Shown in pieces: positions 1 through 11,387 of a DNA stretch of 64,000 nucleotides. The notes under the pieces were generated by a model, which saw nothing but the letters and a program-made list of their open reading frames with translations, was not told where the DNA came from and made no database searches. The stretch is from Taudactylus pleione. Taxonomy: Eukaryota; Chordata; Amphibia; Anura; Myobatrachidae. Both the position numbers and the translations under genes were made by a program. Within the stretch, counting starts at the first letter, position 1, and each line of letters opens with the position of its first letter. Where the stretch lies: contig JAUIMM010000686.1 of the NCBI GenBank assembly GCA_031769625.1, forward strand, positions 4,610,001 to 4,674,000, written 5' to 3'.

Positions 1-485
1 CAGAACGGGTCCTGCTTGATCGCACGCAGCCCCTGCTATGCCTCTGCCTGATTAACAGGCAGAGGCATTTAAAGGGTGGTGTGGGGTGGGGACGGCCAGC
101 GTTCCCAGAAACGAGGCATGTAGGCCCCATTTCTGAGAGTGGCAAGGCCAGGGGCTGCATCCACGGACGTAGTTTCCTGGCTTCGCGAGCCTGAGTTGGC
201 CGGCGGCCCGCGGATGTCCACCATCGCAACTGATGGTCATGATGGTGATTCCAGCCTGCGACCTTGGTGGCAGTGTTGGGATCATAAATGCAGCAGTGGG
301 TGTCATACACCTCCTGCTGCATTTGCATATTAGCAAGGACAGAATTGCAAAACTGCTTGCATGCAATTCCATCCTAAGCTGAATGACCCCCAGAGACAAG
401 ACCAACGCTGCATAACTGAACATACTGATGGCAAGTAAGCACAATTTGCCTTCTTTCTAAAAGCATTGGGGGGGCCCTTCAAAAT
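1..485. other. Unclassified GC-rich segment with a terminal hairpin
   Basis: No gene is recognisable here. A near-perfect hairpin lies at 38-68, with a 12-base arm TGCCTCTGCCTG, a 5-base loop and the matching arm. The rest (about 120-340) is GC-richer than the flanks and resembles the internal part of small DNA transposons seen elsewhere in the window. No paired termini are visible because the window starts inside it. Confidence 0.4.
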
Positions 486-488
486 ATG

Positions 489-680
489 TTTTATGTGGAT
501 CATATTTTTCAATGTATTTTATATGAATCATACTTTTTCAATGTACAGTATTTTATGTGGATCAAACTTTTTCAATGTATTTTATGTGGATTTGGCTTTT
601 TCTATCTCTTTTTATGTGGATGTGGCTTATTCAATTTATTTTATGTGGATTTTACATTTTCAATGTATTTTATTGGGATG
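489..680 (+). repeat. 30-bp tandem repeat (TTTTATGTGGAT array), left part
   Basis: About six and a half copies of a ~30-bp unit that starts TTTTATGTGGAT and ends TTCAATGTAT. Spacing is close to 30 bases (starts near 489, 518, 551, 581, 610 and 640). Open frames across it are products of the repeat, not genes. The array resumes at 1204, so the DNA between is an insertion or an internal replacement. Confidence 0.85.
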
Positions 681-1203
681 TAGTTATCAGACTGGTGGAC
701 GGCATGCCGCCGGTCTGAATCCCGACGCTGAAAGTCCGACACGGGTCTTAAGATAGGCGTTGAAATACCAATGCCTATCTTAATCCAAAAGGCTGCCAGC
801 CTGAATGAAGTAAGTCTGGGGAGCCCATAGCTGTTAGCCACGGGGGGTAGTGTTATGTTTAGGCAGCGTAGCATGGCAGGGTTATGTTTTTTTTGGGGGG
901 AGGTTAGGATTAGGCACCCCTAGGGGGGAGGGTTAATGTTAGGAACCACTGGGGGGTTAGGGTAGGCACTAAGAGGGGATGGTTAGGTTTAGGTACGAAG
1001 GGGGGAAACTTAGGTTTTGGCACTAACAGTTAGGGTTAGGGTGTGGGGTGGGGATGATTAGGGTTAGGCTACAAGAAGGGAGGGTTAGGGGGAGAAGGGG
1101 AAGTATACTTATCCGACCACTGTCTGTATACCAACTATCGGGATGCTGCTTTCTGTACTTTGACAGGAGGCATCCCGACAGCTGTCATTACATACCAATT
1201 CCT
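681..1203. mobile_element. Small non-autonomous element with GGTTAGG-rich core, copy 1
   Basis: Both ends are imperfect GC-rich palindromic segments built on GGGATGCCG/CGGCATCCC-like words. The middle is a run of GGTTAGGNTTAGGCAC-type units. It interrupts the 30-bp array, which continues on both sides. The same architecture recurs at about 18630-19040. It has no coding capacity. I could not identify a target duplication, so the class is unknown. The GGTTAGG core looks telomere-like but is irregular. Confidence 0.6.
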
Positions 1204-1265
1204 ATTTTATGTGGTTCTGGCATTTCAGTGTATTTTATGTGGATCTGGATTATTCAATATTAATA
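1204..1265 (+). repeat. 30-bp tandem repeat, right part
   Basis: Two further copies of the TTTTATGTGGAT unit, in the same orientation as the array at 489-680, lie directly after the GGTTAGG-rich element. They show that the element sits inside a once continuous array. Confidence 0.75.
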
Positions 1266-2741
1266 TGGATCCCGCGTTTCTTATATATGTGCAATATACC
1301 CCAGTGTGAAATCTGGGATGTATACTGCAAGTTAAGTGTATTATCACAGTGTCAATTGTATACTCTCTTGAAGGAATCCTGGGAATATCTTTGTTTCAGC
1401 AGAGGCAAAGGAATCTTAGTCTTCACACAATGGAGTAATTGATATCAGATATGTAAGATTTATTAACCATACAATCTTTTAAGTGCTTAAAAATTGTCAA
1501 CAGTGTAGTATCAATACACTGCATTGGTACAGAGGGAACAGCAACAATGTTACATGGATCACATACACCAGACAATGTGAAACTTTATTGCACTGAAACT
1601 GCTCGGGACTCCTCTTCTGATTCAACTAAAGAAAAGGTAATTATTCAAATTATATACAATGTATAGTTACTGCTTTACTACTGCAACATAGGTTATGCAA
1701 GTTAAATCAAAATGGTACTTAACCACTATAACATTCTAGGTAACAGTAAAATCATTGAACAAAATATTAATTTAAATTAGTAACTCTTATCATCTCTAAA
1801 TCTAAATTAATAAAGTTATGAAAGGCTGGCCAGCTCAATCTGTACGATGGTGCACAAATGACTTTCCTGTAATCCTATGCTCTTTTAATATAGTTGAAGT
1901 ACAATATGCAGCTTGGCGGTATTTGACACTTTATCCAGCACCCTAGCTCTGTGCCTTTTCTCTTTTTATTGGTTTCTACAGTTCTAGAATGAGTACTTCC
2001 AATCGCTGAAGGGAGATATACAGGTATGCAAATAATACTGTCTCTTTGTGCTGTGAGCACTGATGAGTAGCTCTAGTAGCAACGTAGTTTTTATTTCCTA
2101 GAAAGTATAGTCTATCCTCCCTGGTATATTGATTTAGCGTAAACCTAGAGCATTTTAAGTAGTCCCGACTATACTCTGAGGAATATGAATCCTGCAGAAA
2201 ATGATGGCTGCAACTGTTTGAGGGCTAATACTAAGAACATTTTATCGCTACTCTCTTTCACTATATGAGTCCCTCTTTTAGTGATCACTGCCTGCTTTCT
2301 TCCTGCCCAGGATGTCTAGGTGAAAGTGCAGCTACTCTGAGTGGAATTTATACTGGAGTGTGCAGATTAGCAGTGTCCCTTTTCTCTGGCAACTAGGTGT
2401 AATATTGGTGCCTTATAGCAGAAGCTCAATTGATACAGTAGGGCTTGATGTTATATTTTACAGACCTCTCCCGACGATAGCTGTACCCCTCGGTGGGGAA
2501 TATCTGTCAAATTACTAATCACTGCCCCTTCCAATGAGCGCCAACTCCGGTCTCAGGCGTACCTTCCAGTTGGCCTACACATTGATGGACTCTACCTCTG
2601 GTCACACGGATTGCCGATCAGCAAGTTCCTGCCACACCACAGGATACCTACGGGATGCTGTTTCACCCGGCAGAACCTTCTCACTCCGCACTTGGCTCCA
2701 GTCTCTGTTACAAGTCAGATAAGCTACCCAGCATCAGTCTG
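1266..2741. other. Spacer without recognised feature
   Basis: AT-rich, single-copy-looking sequence. The frames present are short and show no domain. I see no paired terminal repeats, RNA gene or tandem array. Confidence 0.5.
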
Positions 2742-3066
2742 TAAAGCTGGGTACACACCTAAAGATTTTCTGTCCAACCATCCAACTAGTTGATTGGTTG
2801 GAATGAAAATCTGGTAACGTATGGGAGTAAATGATGATCAGCAATTTGCTCCTAAATGCCAGAAAACAGATGAAAATAGTCGTCAGACAAGTTTGTTAAA
2901 TGTTTGATCTAAACTATTTGTTCAAACAACAGTTTTTGTCCATTTTCCGGCATTTGGGAGCAAATTGCTGATTGTCATTTGCTTTCATACCTTACCAGAT
3001 TTCATTCCAACCAATCAACTAGTTGGTTGGTTGGACAGAAAATCTTTAGGTGTGTACCCAGCCTTA
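2742..3066. mobile_element. Foldback MITE (TAARGCTGGGTACACACC ends)
   Basis: The first ~60 bases and the last ~60 bases are inverted copies of each other. The outer ends are TAAAGCTGGGTACACACC and, in reverse complement, TAAGGCTGGGTACACACC. The inverted similarity continues inward (for example AGCAATTTGCTCC near 2840 pairs with GGAGCAAATTGCT near 2960), so almost the whole element can fold on itself. It is non-coding. The target duplication is not certain. An element at 49555-49827 shares the terminal words. Confidence 0.85.
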
Positions 3067-3254
3067 CCCTTTTATTTCACCTCAGAGCTCTACAACTGTC
3101 AGGCGAGTAACCCTTCCTCTTTCCTAATGGCATTCCTCTGGTCACCCAGAGTCAGGCAGGGCTCCCCTAATAAGTTCAGTGGATGAACCCCTGCCTCGTG
3201 CCCCAGCAAGGGTGACAAGCCAGGTTACTAGGGAGAAACCATTACGCTCCCGTA

Positions 3255-4180
3255 GGGCTCTATTTACTACAATCCCCATTTGTAATGGAGATTGTAGTGT
3301 GCTATTACCGTCTGAATTTGCATTGCGAATTCAGGCAACATCACAGGGATTTACTACAAATCCCTTGCAGGGACAGAGCTTGCGAGAAAGCTCTGTCCCT
3401 GCGAATCCCATCCGCACACTAGTCACTGTATTTTTGCAAAAAAATACTGTGACTAGTGCCCCGCACATACGCCACCCGGCCGCCGCTGCTAGCCTCCCGG
3501 CGCTAGGTCCCACCCCCATTAAGCCCCACCCCCACAATTGCGGACCCCCCCGCGACCCCTTCCTCTCCCTTAATTACACTTACCTGCATGATCCGAGCTC
3601 CGGTGATGTCTTCCATGTCCTCCGGTCAGGTGATATCCCATACTGCACTGGGACCCGATCACCTGATGACCGGGCCACAGTGCAGCATGGGAGACCAGCT
3701 GACTGGAGGGGAGACATCACCGAAGCCCCGAACACCGGTCCCTGGAGTCAGGTAAGTTAATTTTTTTTTAACTTTTTTTTTACACTGTATCAGCATGTGG
3801 TCTGTTTAGACCACACAGCTGATTACTGGGGCCGCTTCGGGATCTGCTCTCCCCGTTAGAGCAGGGCAGGAGTCCGGTAACCGGGGGAGACCCTGGATAA
3901 CGGCACCTCCAGGTGGCGTTATTATCACAGGGCTTTCCCCGGTATTTTTTTACAATTTATTTTTAGTAACTTTGGTCGGATCACATTTCCCATTACAATT
4001 ATGGGAAACGCGATCTGCTTACTAGAACTAAGTGATACTTAGGGGTTGGAGTAGAATGTTATGAATTCTACTCCAATTGCCCTGTAATAACTATAGGTGA
4101 TACTAAAATAATGTAAAAAGGGTGTGAAAACACCATTTTTCACATTATTTTAGTAAAAATAATGTTAATAAATAGAGCCC
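3255..4180. mobile_element. TA-flanked MITE, Tc1/mariner-type ends
   Basis: Terminal inverted repeats are GGGCTCTATTTACTA on the left and TTAATAAATAGAGCCC on the right. A TA dinucleotide flanks each side (3253-3254 and 4181-4182), as expected for Tc1/mariner-type target duplication. At 926 bp it is long for a MITE. The interior holds a GC-rich block (about 3380-3760) with an open frame but no recognisable domain. I regard that frame as fortuitous. Confidence 0.85.
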
Positions 4181-4182
4181 TA

Positions 4183-4689
4183 AAAGAGGAGCAAAGTCAT
4201 TAGCAGGAGTAAAAAGGAAATAGTTGCTGGCTAAGGCATAATCCAATACATAGAGTAACTATATCACCAACACATATACAATAAAATATACATAACTTTA
4301 TATTCTAACAAAATCAAGTTTCCTGACTCAAATAGTACACATAAGTGGTACTTCTAGGACATGGGGTACCACATATGTAGAATTGATGTGGCTTTTTTAG
4401 TATGGATTCTGGTTTTCTGTGGGTGTGTGTGAATTTACAGCAGTCTTCTCTCCTATATGTCTATATTTGTATAGTAACTTTTATATATTATGATAGATTG
4501 ATTTTTTTTAAATGGTTCACACACCAATTGATGCTCCACCCCTGCTGTAGCTCCACCCACATCACCCACAGCTCCACTAACATCTACCTCCCTCTCTCCC
4601 CCGGCGTCCCTGAATCTATTTTTCTAGACAGATCTCTTTTCACAAACAGCAAGTTTCAGCATACATCGCATGTGCAGAAGTGAATTTAC
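4183..4689. other. Spacer without recognised feature
   Basis: AT-rich sequence followed from about 4530 by C-rich low-complexity DNA. The left end of the following element family may lie here, but I could not find a terminal repeat. Confidence 0.4.
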
Positions 4690-4975
4690 GCCTTTTTGTG
4701 TGTCGCCTGTTACGCCGACGACGCATGTGCGTAGGGCGCCAGCCAGCAGAGGGCGCTCAATCCCCAGTGCGGCCAAACAACCCTCTCACCGCCACACTCA
4801 TTCCTGTTTCCATCCCCCCCCTGCATGCCACACTCCTTCCAGCCTCTTACCCGCGGCCGCCGCAGGGAGACTTTATTTGCCGGGCGCCCGCTGAGATTTT
4901 ACCAGCGGGTGCCCGGATCCCTGTAGCGGCAGCCGGCGCTCACTACAGAGCTCTGGCTAGGCTTCCTCCACGGGT

Positions 4976-5011
4976 ACTATGTGAGAGACGTCATGATGTC
5001 TCTCACATAGT
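4976..5011. repeat. 36-bp near-perfect palindrome with CRE-like centre
   Basis: The arms read ACTATGTGAGAGACGTCA from the left and, in reverse complement, almost the same from the right, with one mismatch pair. The centre contains GACGTCA, a CREB/ATF-type half palindrome. The equivalent palindrome in the relative at 50292-50331 is perfect over 40 bases, so it is a conserved part of the element. Confidence 0.85.
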
Positions 5012-5097
5012 AATGAGGAGCAGTGGACGGCAGCGGACCCAGGATCTGGGCTTCAGGTAAGCTGTTTATGTTTGTGTGTGTGTTGCGTGACTTCTGG

Positions 5098-5825
5098 GGG
5101 CTACTGGGGACACTGTTTCAAGGGGCTTACTGGGGGCACTCCTTCAAGGGGCTTACTGGGGGCACTCCTACAAAGGGCTACTGAGGTACTATTACAAGGG
5201 ACTACTGGGGGCACTAGTACAAGGGGCTACTGGGGGCACTAATACAAGGGGCTACTGGGGAACTGTTACAAGGGGCTACTGGGGGCACTCCTACAAAGGG
5301 CTACTGGGGTACTATTACAAGGGGCTACTGGGGCACTAATACAAGGGGCTACTGGGAGCACTAATACAAGGGGCTACTGGTGGTACTGTTATAAGGGGCT
5401 ACTGGGGGCACTCATACAAGGGGCTTACAGGGGGCACTCATACAAGGGGCTTACTGGGGGCACTAATACAAGGGGCTACAGGGGGCACTAATATAAGGGG
5501 CTACTGGGGGCACTGTTACAAGGGGCTACTGGGGGCACTCCTACAAGGGGCTTACTGGGGGGCACTCCTACAAAGAGCTACTGGGGTAATATTACAAGGG
5601 ACTACTGGGGGTACTAATACAAGGGGCCACTGGAGGCACTGTTACAAGGGTCTACTGGGGGTACTGTTACAAGGGGCTACTGGGGACACTGTTACAAGGG
5701 GCTACTGGGGGCACTGTTACAAGGGGCTACTGGGGGCACTGTTATAAGGGGCTACTGGGGGCACTGTTACAAGGGGCTACTGGGGGCACTACTACAAGGG
5801 GCTACTGGGGGCACTGCAGAAGGGG
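5098..5825 (+). repeat. ~25-bp minisatellite, array 1
   Basis: About 29 copies of a unit with consensus GGGGCTACTGGGGGCACT followed by a variable pair and TACAA. Most variation is at the CTCC/CTAA/CTGT position. Frames through it give repeated GLLGALIQG-like peptide because 25 bases cycles all frames. It is not a gene. Confidence 0.95.
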
Positions 5826-6165
5826 TACCACTGCTGTGGGCATTGTACAAGGGCCACTACTACTGTGGGCATTGTATTAGGGGCACTACTGCTGTGGGTA
5901 TTGTATTAGGGGCACTATTACTGTGAGTATTGTGTATAAGGAGCACTTAAGTTGGCTTTGTGTAAAAGGGGCACTACTGTGTGTCAACATAAACAAGGGA
6001 CACTACTATGTAGTGTAATGTGAATCGGATGGGGGGTAAGGGGAAATGGTGAATAGATGACATGCACATGCATGCGGCATCTATTGACTGGAGAAAGGGA
6101 CTGCCCAGCATGCCCAGCAGCTCCAAGAGCACTGGACATGTACCCAGCATGATTGGCACTCGTGA

Positions 6166-8744
6166 CGCATGTGCGCCGACGACGCATGTGCGTACGGCGC
6201 CAGCCAGCAGAGGGCACTCAATCCCCAGTGCGGCCAAACAACCCTCCCACCGCCACACTCATTCCCGTTTCCAACCCCCCCCTGCGCGCCACACTCCTTC
6301 CAGCCTCTTACCCGCGGCCGCCTCAGGGAGGCTTTATTTGCCGGGTGCCCACTCCCTGCAGCGGCAGCCAGAGCTCACCACAGAGCTCCGGCTAGGCTTC
6401 CTCCACGGACACTATGTGAGAGACATCATGATGTGTGAGAGCTGTCATGAGAGACTATGTTAGAGAGTCATGATGTCTCTCACATAGTAACGTGAGAGAC
6501 GTCATGATGTCTCTCACATAGTAATGAGGAGCACCAGACGGCAGCGGACCAAGGATCAGGGCTTCAGGTAAGCTGTTTATGTGTGTGTGTGTGTTGCGTG
6601 ACTACTGGGGGCACTGTTACAAGGGGCTTACTGGGGGCACTCCTACAAGGGGCTTACTGGGGGCACTCCTACAAGGGGCTTACTGGGGGCACTCTTACAA
6701 AGGGCTACTGAGGTACTATTACAAGGGGCTACTGGGGGCACTAATACAAGGGGCTACTGGGGCACTAATACAAGGGGCTACTGGGGGACTGTTACAAGAG
6801 GCTACTGGGGACACTCCTACAAAGGGCTTACTGGGGGCACTCCTACAAAGGGCTACTGAGGTACTATTACAAGGGGCTACTGGGGGCACTAATACAAGGG
6901 GCTACTGGGAGCACTAATACAAGGGGCTACTGGGGTACTATTACAAGGAGCTACTGGGGGCACTAATGCAAGGGGCTACTGGAGGCACTTATACAAGGGG
7001 CTACTGGGGGCACTGTTACAAGGGGCTACTGGGGGCACTCATACAAGGGGCTTACTGGGGGCACTCATACAAGGGGCTTACTGGGGGCACTGCTACAAAG
7101 GGCTTCTGGGGGCACTAATACAAGGGGCTACAGGGGGCACTAATATAAGGGGCTTACTGGGGGCACTCCTACAAGGGGCTTACTGGGGGCACTCATACAA
7201 GGGGCTTACTGGGGGCACTGCTACAAAGGGCTTCTGGGGGCACTAATACAAAGGGCTTCTGGGGGCACTAATACAAGGGGCTTACTGGGGGCACTCCTAC
7301 AAGGGGCTTACTGGGGGCACTCCTACAAGGGGCTTACTGGGGGCACTCTTACAAAGGGCTACTGAGGTACTATTACAAGGGGCTACTGGGGGCACTAATA
7401 CAAGGGGCTACTGGGGCACTAATACAAGGGGCTACTGGGGGACTGTTACAAGAGGCTACTGGGGACACTCCTACAAAGGGCTTACTGGGGGCACTCCTAC
7501 AAAGGGCTACTGAGGTACTATTACAAGGGGCTACTGGGGGCACTAATACAAGGGGCTACTGGGAGCACTAATACAAGGGGCTACTGGGGTACTATTACAA
7601 GGAGCTACTGGGGGCACTAATGCAAGGGGCTACTGGAGGCACTTATACAAGGGGCTACTGGGGGCACTGTTACAAGGGGCTACTGGGGGCACTCATACAA
7701 GGGGCTTACTGGGGGCACTCATACAAGGGGCTTACTGGGGGCACTGCTACAAAGGGCTTCTGGGGGCACTAATACAAGGGGCTACAGGGGGCACTAATAT
7801 AAGGGGCTACTGGGGCCACTGTTACAAGGTGCTACTGGGGGCACTCCTACAAGGGGCTTACTGGGGGCACTCCTACAAAGGGCTACTGGGGTACTATTAC
7901 AAGGGGCTACTGGGGGTACTAATACAAGGGGCTACTGGGGGCACTGTTGCAAGGGGCTACTGGGGGCACTGTTACAAGGGGTTACTGGGGGCACTGATAC
8001 AAGGGGCTACTGGGGGCACTGTTATAAGGGGCTACTGGGGTTACTGTTACAAGGGGCTACTGGGGGCACTATTACAATGGGCTACTGGGGGCACTGCAGA
8101 AGGGCCTCCTACTGTGGGCATTGTACAAGGGCCTCTACTACTGTGGGCATTGTATTAGGGGCACTACTTCTGTGGGCATTGTATTAGGGGCACTACTACT
8201 GTGGGCATTGTATTAGGGGCACTACTACTGTGAGTATTGTGTATAAGGGGCACTTAAGTTGGCTTTGTGTAAAAGGGGCACTACTATGTGTCAGCATAAA
8301 TAAGGGACACTACTACGTAGTGTAATGTGAATCGGACACTATGTGCGGTGTAATGTGAATAAGATCATGCTATTTTGTGGTGCAGTTTGAATTGGGAATA
8401 CTATAGTGTGACTACGCACCTTTCTTTTAAGACCTTTCCTTTAGCATGCCTTCCAACCATCCCTATTTTGGCGACAAAGTGTTCCAGATGGTGGGGTAGG
8501 GGAAATGGTGAATAGATGACATGCACATGCATGCGGCATCTATTGACTGGAGAAAGGGACTGGGAGCATGCCCAGCAGCTCCAAGAGCACCCAGCATGAT
8601 TGGCGCTCGTGATTATGGGTTTTCCCACAAGACCACACCCCTTTCCTTTGTCGGGTGTACACACCTTCAGCCTGTGCAAATTCAGCCAGGAAGCGCCACA
8701 ATGTATCTTCGCTTACCAAAAGTTTTAGGCTAGGGCCGGCCCTG
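6166..8744 (+). mobile_element. Minisatellite-bearing hAT-like element, unit 2 (3'-complete)
   Basis: It repeats unit 1 in the same orientation: GC-rich head, expanded GACGTCATGATG palindromic cluster (about 6412-6522), CAGGTAAGC donor-like site (near 6566), a longer minisatellite, and a tail almost identical to 6029-6165 (8497-8610). It then extends to an end reading GGGCCGGCCCTG at 8744, matching the CAGGGCC-type terminus of the relative at 50022-51417. The two units therefore look like a tandem duplication, with unit 1 lacking the last ~140 bases. Confidence 0.65.
6604..8100 (+). repeat. ~25-bp minisatellite, array 2, with 654-bp higher-order duplication
   Basis: Same unit as array 1, roughly 60 copies. 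A block starting near 6605 reappears base for base, to the eye, at an offset of exactly 654. Landmarks: ACTCTTACAAAGGGC at 6691 and 7345; GGGAGCACTAATAC at 6907 and 7561; GCTACAAAGGGCTTC near 7090 and 7744. The array therefore grew recently by duplicating a ~26-unit segment as well as by single-unit slippage. Confidence 0.9.
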
Positions 8745-10344
8745 GTCTCCGGACAATTCCAAGTCAGCTGATCTTGTCTGGTTCTTCCTTTTCCTGAAAT
8801 TCAAGTTTCAGGGGGTAGTGGCAACCATTAGGGCACAATTAACTGTTATGTCATGGAAGTGTTGTGGGAGTGTCATGGACATGTAGCTAGAGTTCAGTGC
8901 TACAGTAGTATGAGTAGAAATGACTGTTTCAGACTGATGACTTGAATCTAGCATGTAGCTAGTGCCAATGCATGTACTAATTATGATGGTTGCTGACGTG
9001 GACGGAAAAATAGATGGCACAGTGGGGTAATGTTTTTTTCCTATGTGGTCAAAAATGGTTAAAAAAAGAATGAAGAACAGAAAATTTTGTTTTCCATTTT
9101 GACTTCAATAGAGCATGAAAATGAATGAATGAATTAATTGATGAATTAATTCATTAATGTATTTGTGATAGTCATTTAGTCAAATTAACTTTACTTGAAA
9201 TTTATATAAATGTCTTAAGTATCTAATTCCTGCACTGTTGCATAAAAAGTATGCTCCCTGGTGCGCCGACCCCATTTGTTAATAATACCTGCACAGGTCC
9301 CACCTTCTCTCCTGTATCTATGTACAGTACACACATCTATGTGGCTATCTTGCTCCACAAACCTACGGGCCCTGAAAGTTGTCTAGTGAGTATAGCAAGT
9401 TGCCATTGGGGCGACTTTGACTTAAAGACTTAAATGGTATTACAAATAACTGTTAAATCAGACTTACTTAGCATGTATTATTATCGCCAATTCAAATCTT
9501 TCAGTCAAAGCCGCCAATCATTGGTGGCTTTGACATCCCACTGGTTAGTACATTTTGCCCTAGTTGCACTTGTACAAGTCAAGGTGCAAAGTTGTTCTAA
9601 AGTAGGAGTTGAGTTGTGGAGCTGCCTCGCCTATACCAGACGTCAAACTAACATTTTCTATATACGTTTAGCAGTGGAAATAGCTCCAGCTGTAATTATC
9701 TTGGAGTGGAACGTGGCTATTGGATCAGCCTCTGCATCGCATCAGCAACTGTTGTTGTAAACACTTGTAACTGTATTGTATAATTTCATGAATCATCTCA
9801 AAGGAAATGGGAGTACAATATAAAGGCTATAATATTCAAATTAAAGATACAATTAATTAGGTACAATTTTGACAGCTTGCTATTACCAGGTGGATGCACA
9901 ATTGTTGCTTCTAATTTTCTTTTTTTTTTAAATAAAAAATAGATTGTAATTGCTGCATCTGATTACTTTCTTCCTGTGTATAAATGTAGATGCATGATAT
10001 TATTTTTCTACAGACCAGTACAAATTACTTATGCTGGCATACACAGCCAGATAAAATGCCTGTCAAACCGACAGACATTTTATCTGGCAGCCTCATACTC
10101 TGCAGATATCACGGGTGTACATGGTGAGATAGCTCACTAGTGCCCTGATATCCGCGTTCCTCCACAGTGGAGGAGACATTTCCCCATTCCTTCCCTGTGA
10201 AGAAACAGGGAAAATGTCTGTCAATCGGCCATGGCTGGACATACAGTACACTGACCGATACGGCTGACTATTAACTTACAAAATATCGCATCGGATGGAC
10301 AAGCTGGTTGATTGATATTTTAGCATCGGTCGGCCGCACACACA
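8745..10344. other. Spacer with one inverted repeat
   Basis: Mostly AT-rich DNA without a recognised gene. An inverted repeat at about 10048-10092 pairs GCCAGATAAAATGCC-like arms. Similar palindromic DNA (17283-17326, arms CAATTATTGGGCCGAT) lies just beyond the right end of the Harbinger element. The Harbinger may therefore have landed inside an older small palindromic element. Confidence 0.4.
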
Positions 10345-11387
10345 GGCCCTGATTCAGAGCCGCTCGTTCGTAGTCAGCCGATGTTGCACAACCACGCATG
10401 CGTCGGTGTAACAGTGCGCACATGCGTACGTCTGATTGCGGTCATTTTTCTGTCGATCGTAGACACAGCGAACAGGAAGTGACATGTCAAATGTGATTGA
10501 CAGAATTGTCCGTTTTGGGGCGGTGACGGGGGTGGAGATGGAAAAACGCAGGCGTTTTTGGGCGTACATAAATTATCTTATGCGAGTGCCAAATGTGAAT
10601 GGAACAAGTGATACGTCACTGTCTGAACCAATTTCCATTAAGACTGCTCGCTCAGCTTGTGGTCTGGTATAGTCTACCACAATGACGATGGTCTCTTCGT
10701 ACTTCCCTTGGCACATCGATGGTGTTGCGATTTATCAATTGAGGCCACAAAAGCAATCAACTTTGAATTGCAAAAATGCTTGTAAGGTGTTTAGCAAATA
10801 GACATTCTTTAGTAGCTAAAAACCGAACGCAGGTGAACTACTCAGCTGCTAATTTCTGTGTCATACAATCAATTAGCTAACAAATTTTATTTAATTTTGC
10901 ATGCTTTTGAAATAGTTGTAAGTGTTTTTTTTTAGGGAAACAATATTGTACGCATGTTTGTTTTTTTTCAGAATTTTTTTGGGGCCGAGAAAACAATCGT
11001 CCTTTTGTTTTTTGCTAAGTGTTAAGTAAAACTCATAAATTGTTTTTAACCCTTGTTTTTTTAACTCAAAATTAATGTTTATATTTCCATTGTATTATTT
11101 GTAATTTAGTTTGAGGGATTACCTTTTAAGCAGTTTTGGAATAAATTAACAATAGAATTTTGCAGATTTTCAACATAATTTTATTAAATGTTTTTTTTTT
11201 TTTTTTAATAAACAAATTTGCGTTTACGTAAATACAAATAACAAATGATTTTGGCCACACACAAACAAAATAAGTGACATTTGAAATCCAAAAACTAACA
11301 AAATTTAAAAACAATTCACAAGAAAGGAGAGGGAGGTTTTGGGCATTAAGGAATATGGGGCAAACACAGAGATGGATTGTGGGGAAA

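Larger units (their letters stand above)
4690..6165 (+). mobile_element. Minisatellite-bearing hAT-like non-autonomous element, unit 1
   Basis: The head (about 4710-5060) is GC-rich. It includes a long near-perfect palindrome around GACGTCATGATGTC at 4976-5011 and a splice-donor-like CAGGTAAGC at 5056. It is followed by a minisatellite (5098-5825) and a tail with GGCATTGTATTAGGGGCACTAC-type degenerate repeats. The same order recurs in unit 2 and in the better-bounded element at 50022-51417. It encodes nothing. The left terminus is not identifiable. Its tail joins unit 2 at about 6165. Confidence 0.65.

Noticed and set aside
3179..3760. 193-codon plus-strand frame
   Set aside because: It crosses the left boundary of the TA-flanked MITE at 3255 and has no recognisable domain. 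The GC-rich interior lacks stops by composition.
5098..8100. CRISPR array
   Set aside because: There are no unique spacers between repeats, units are contiguous and diverged, and the surrounding DNA is eukaryotic transposon sequence.
6579..8158. Long open frames through the minisatellite (GLLGALIQG-like peptides)
   Set aside because: A ~25-bp repeat without stops is open in several frames by construction. No domain, start context or splice structure supports a gene.
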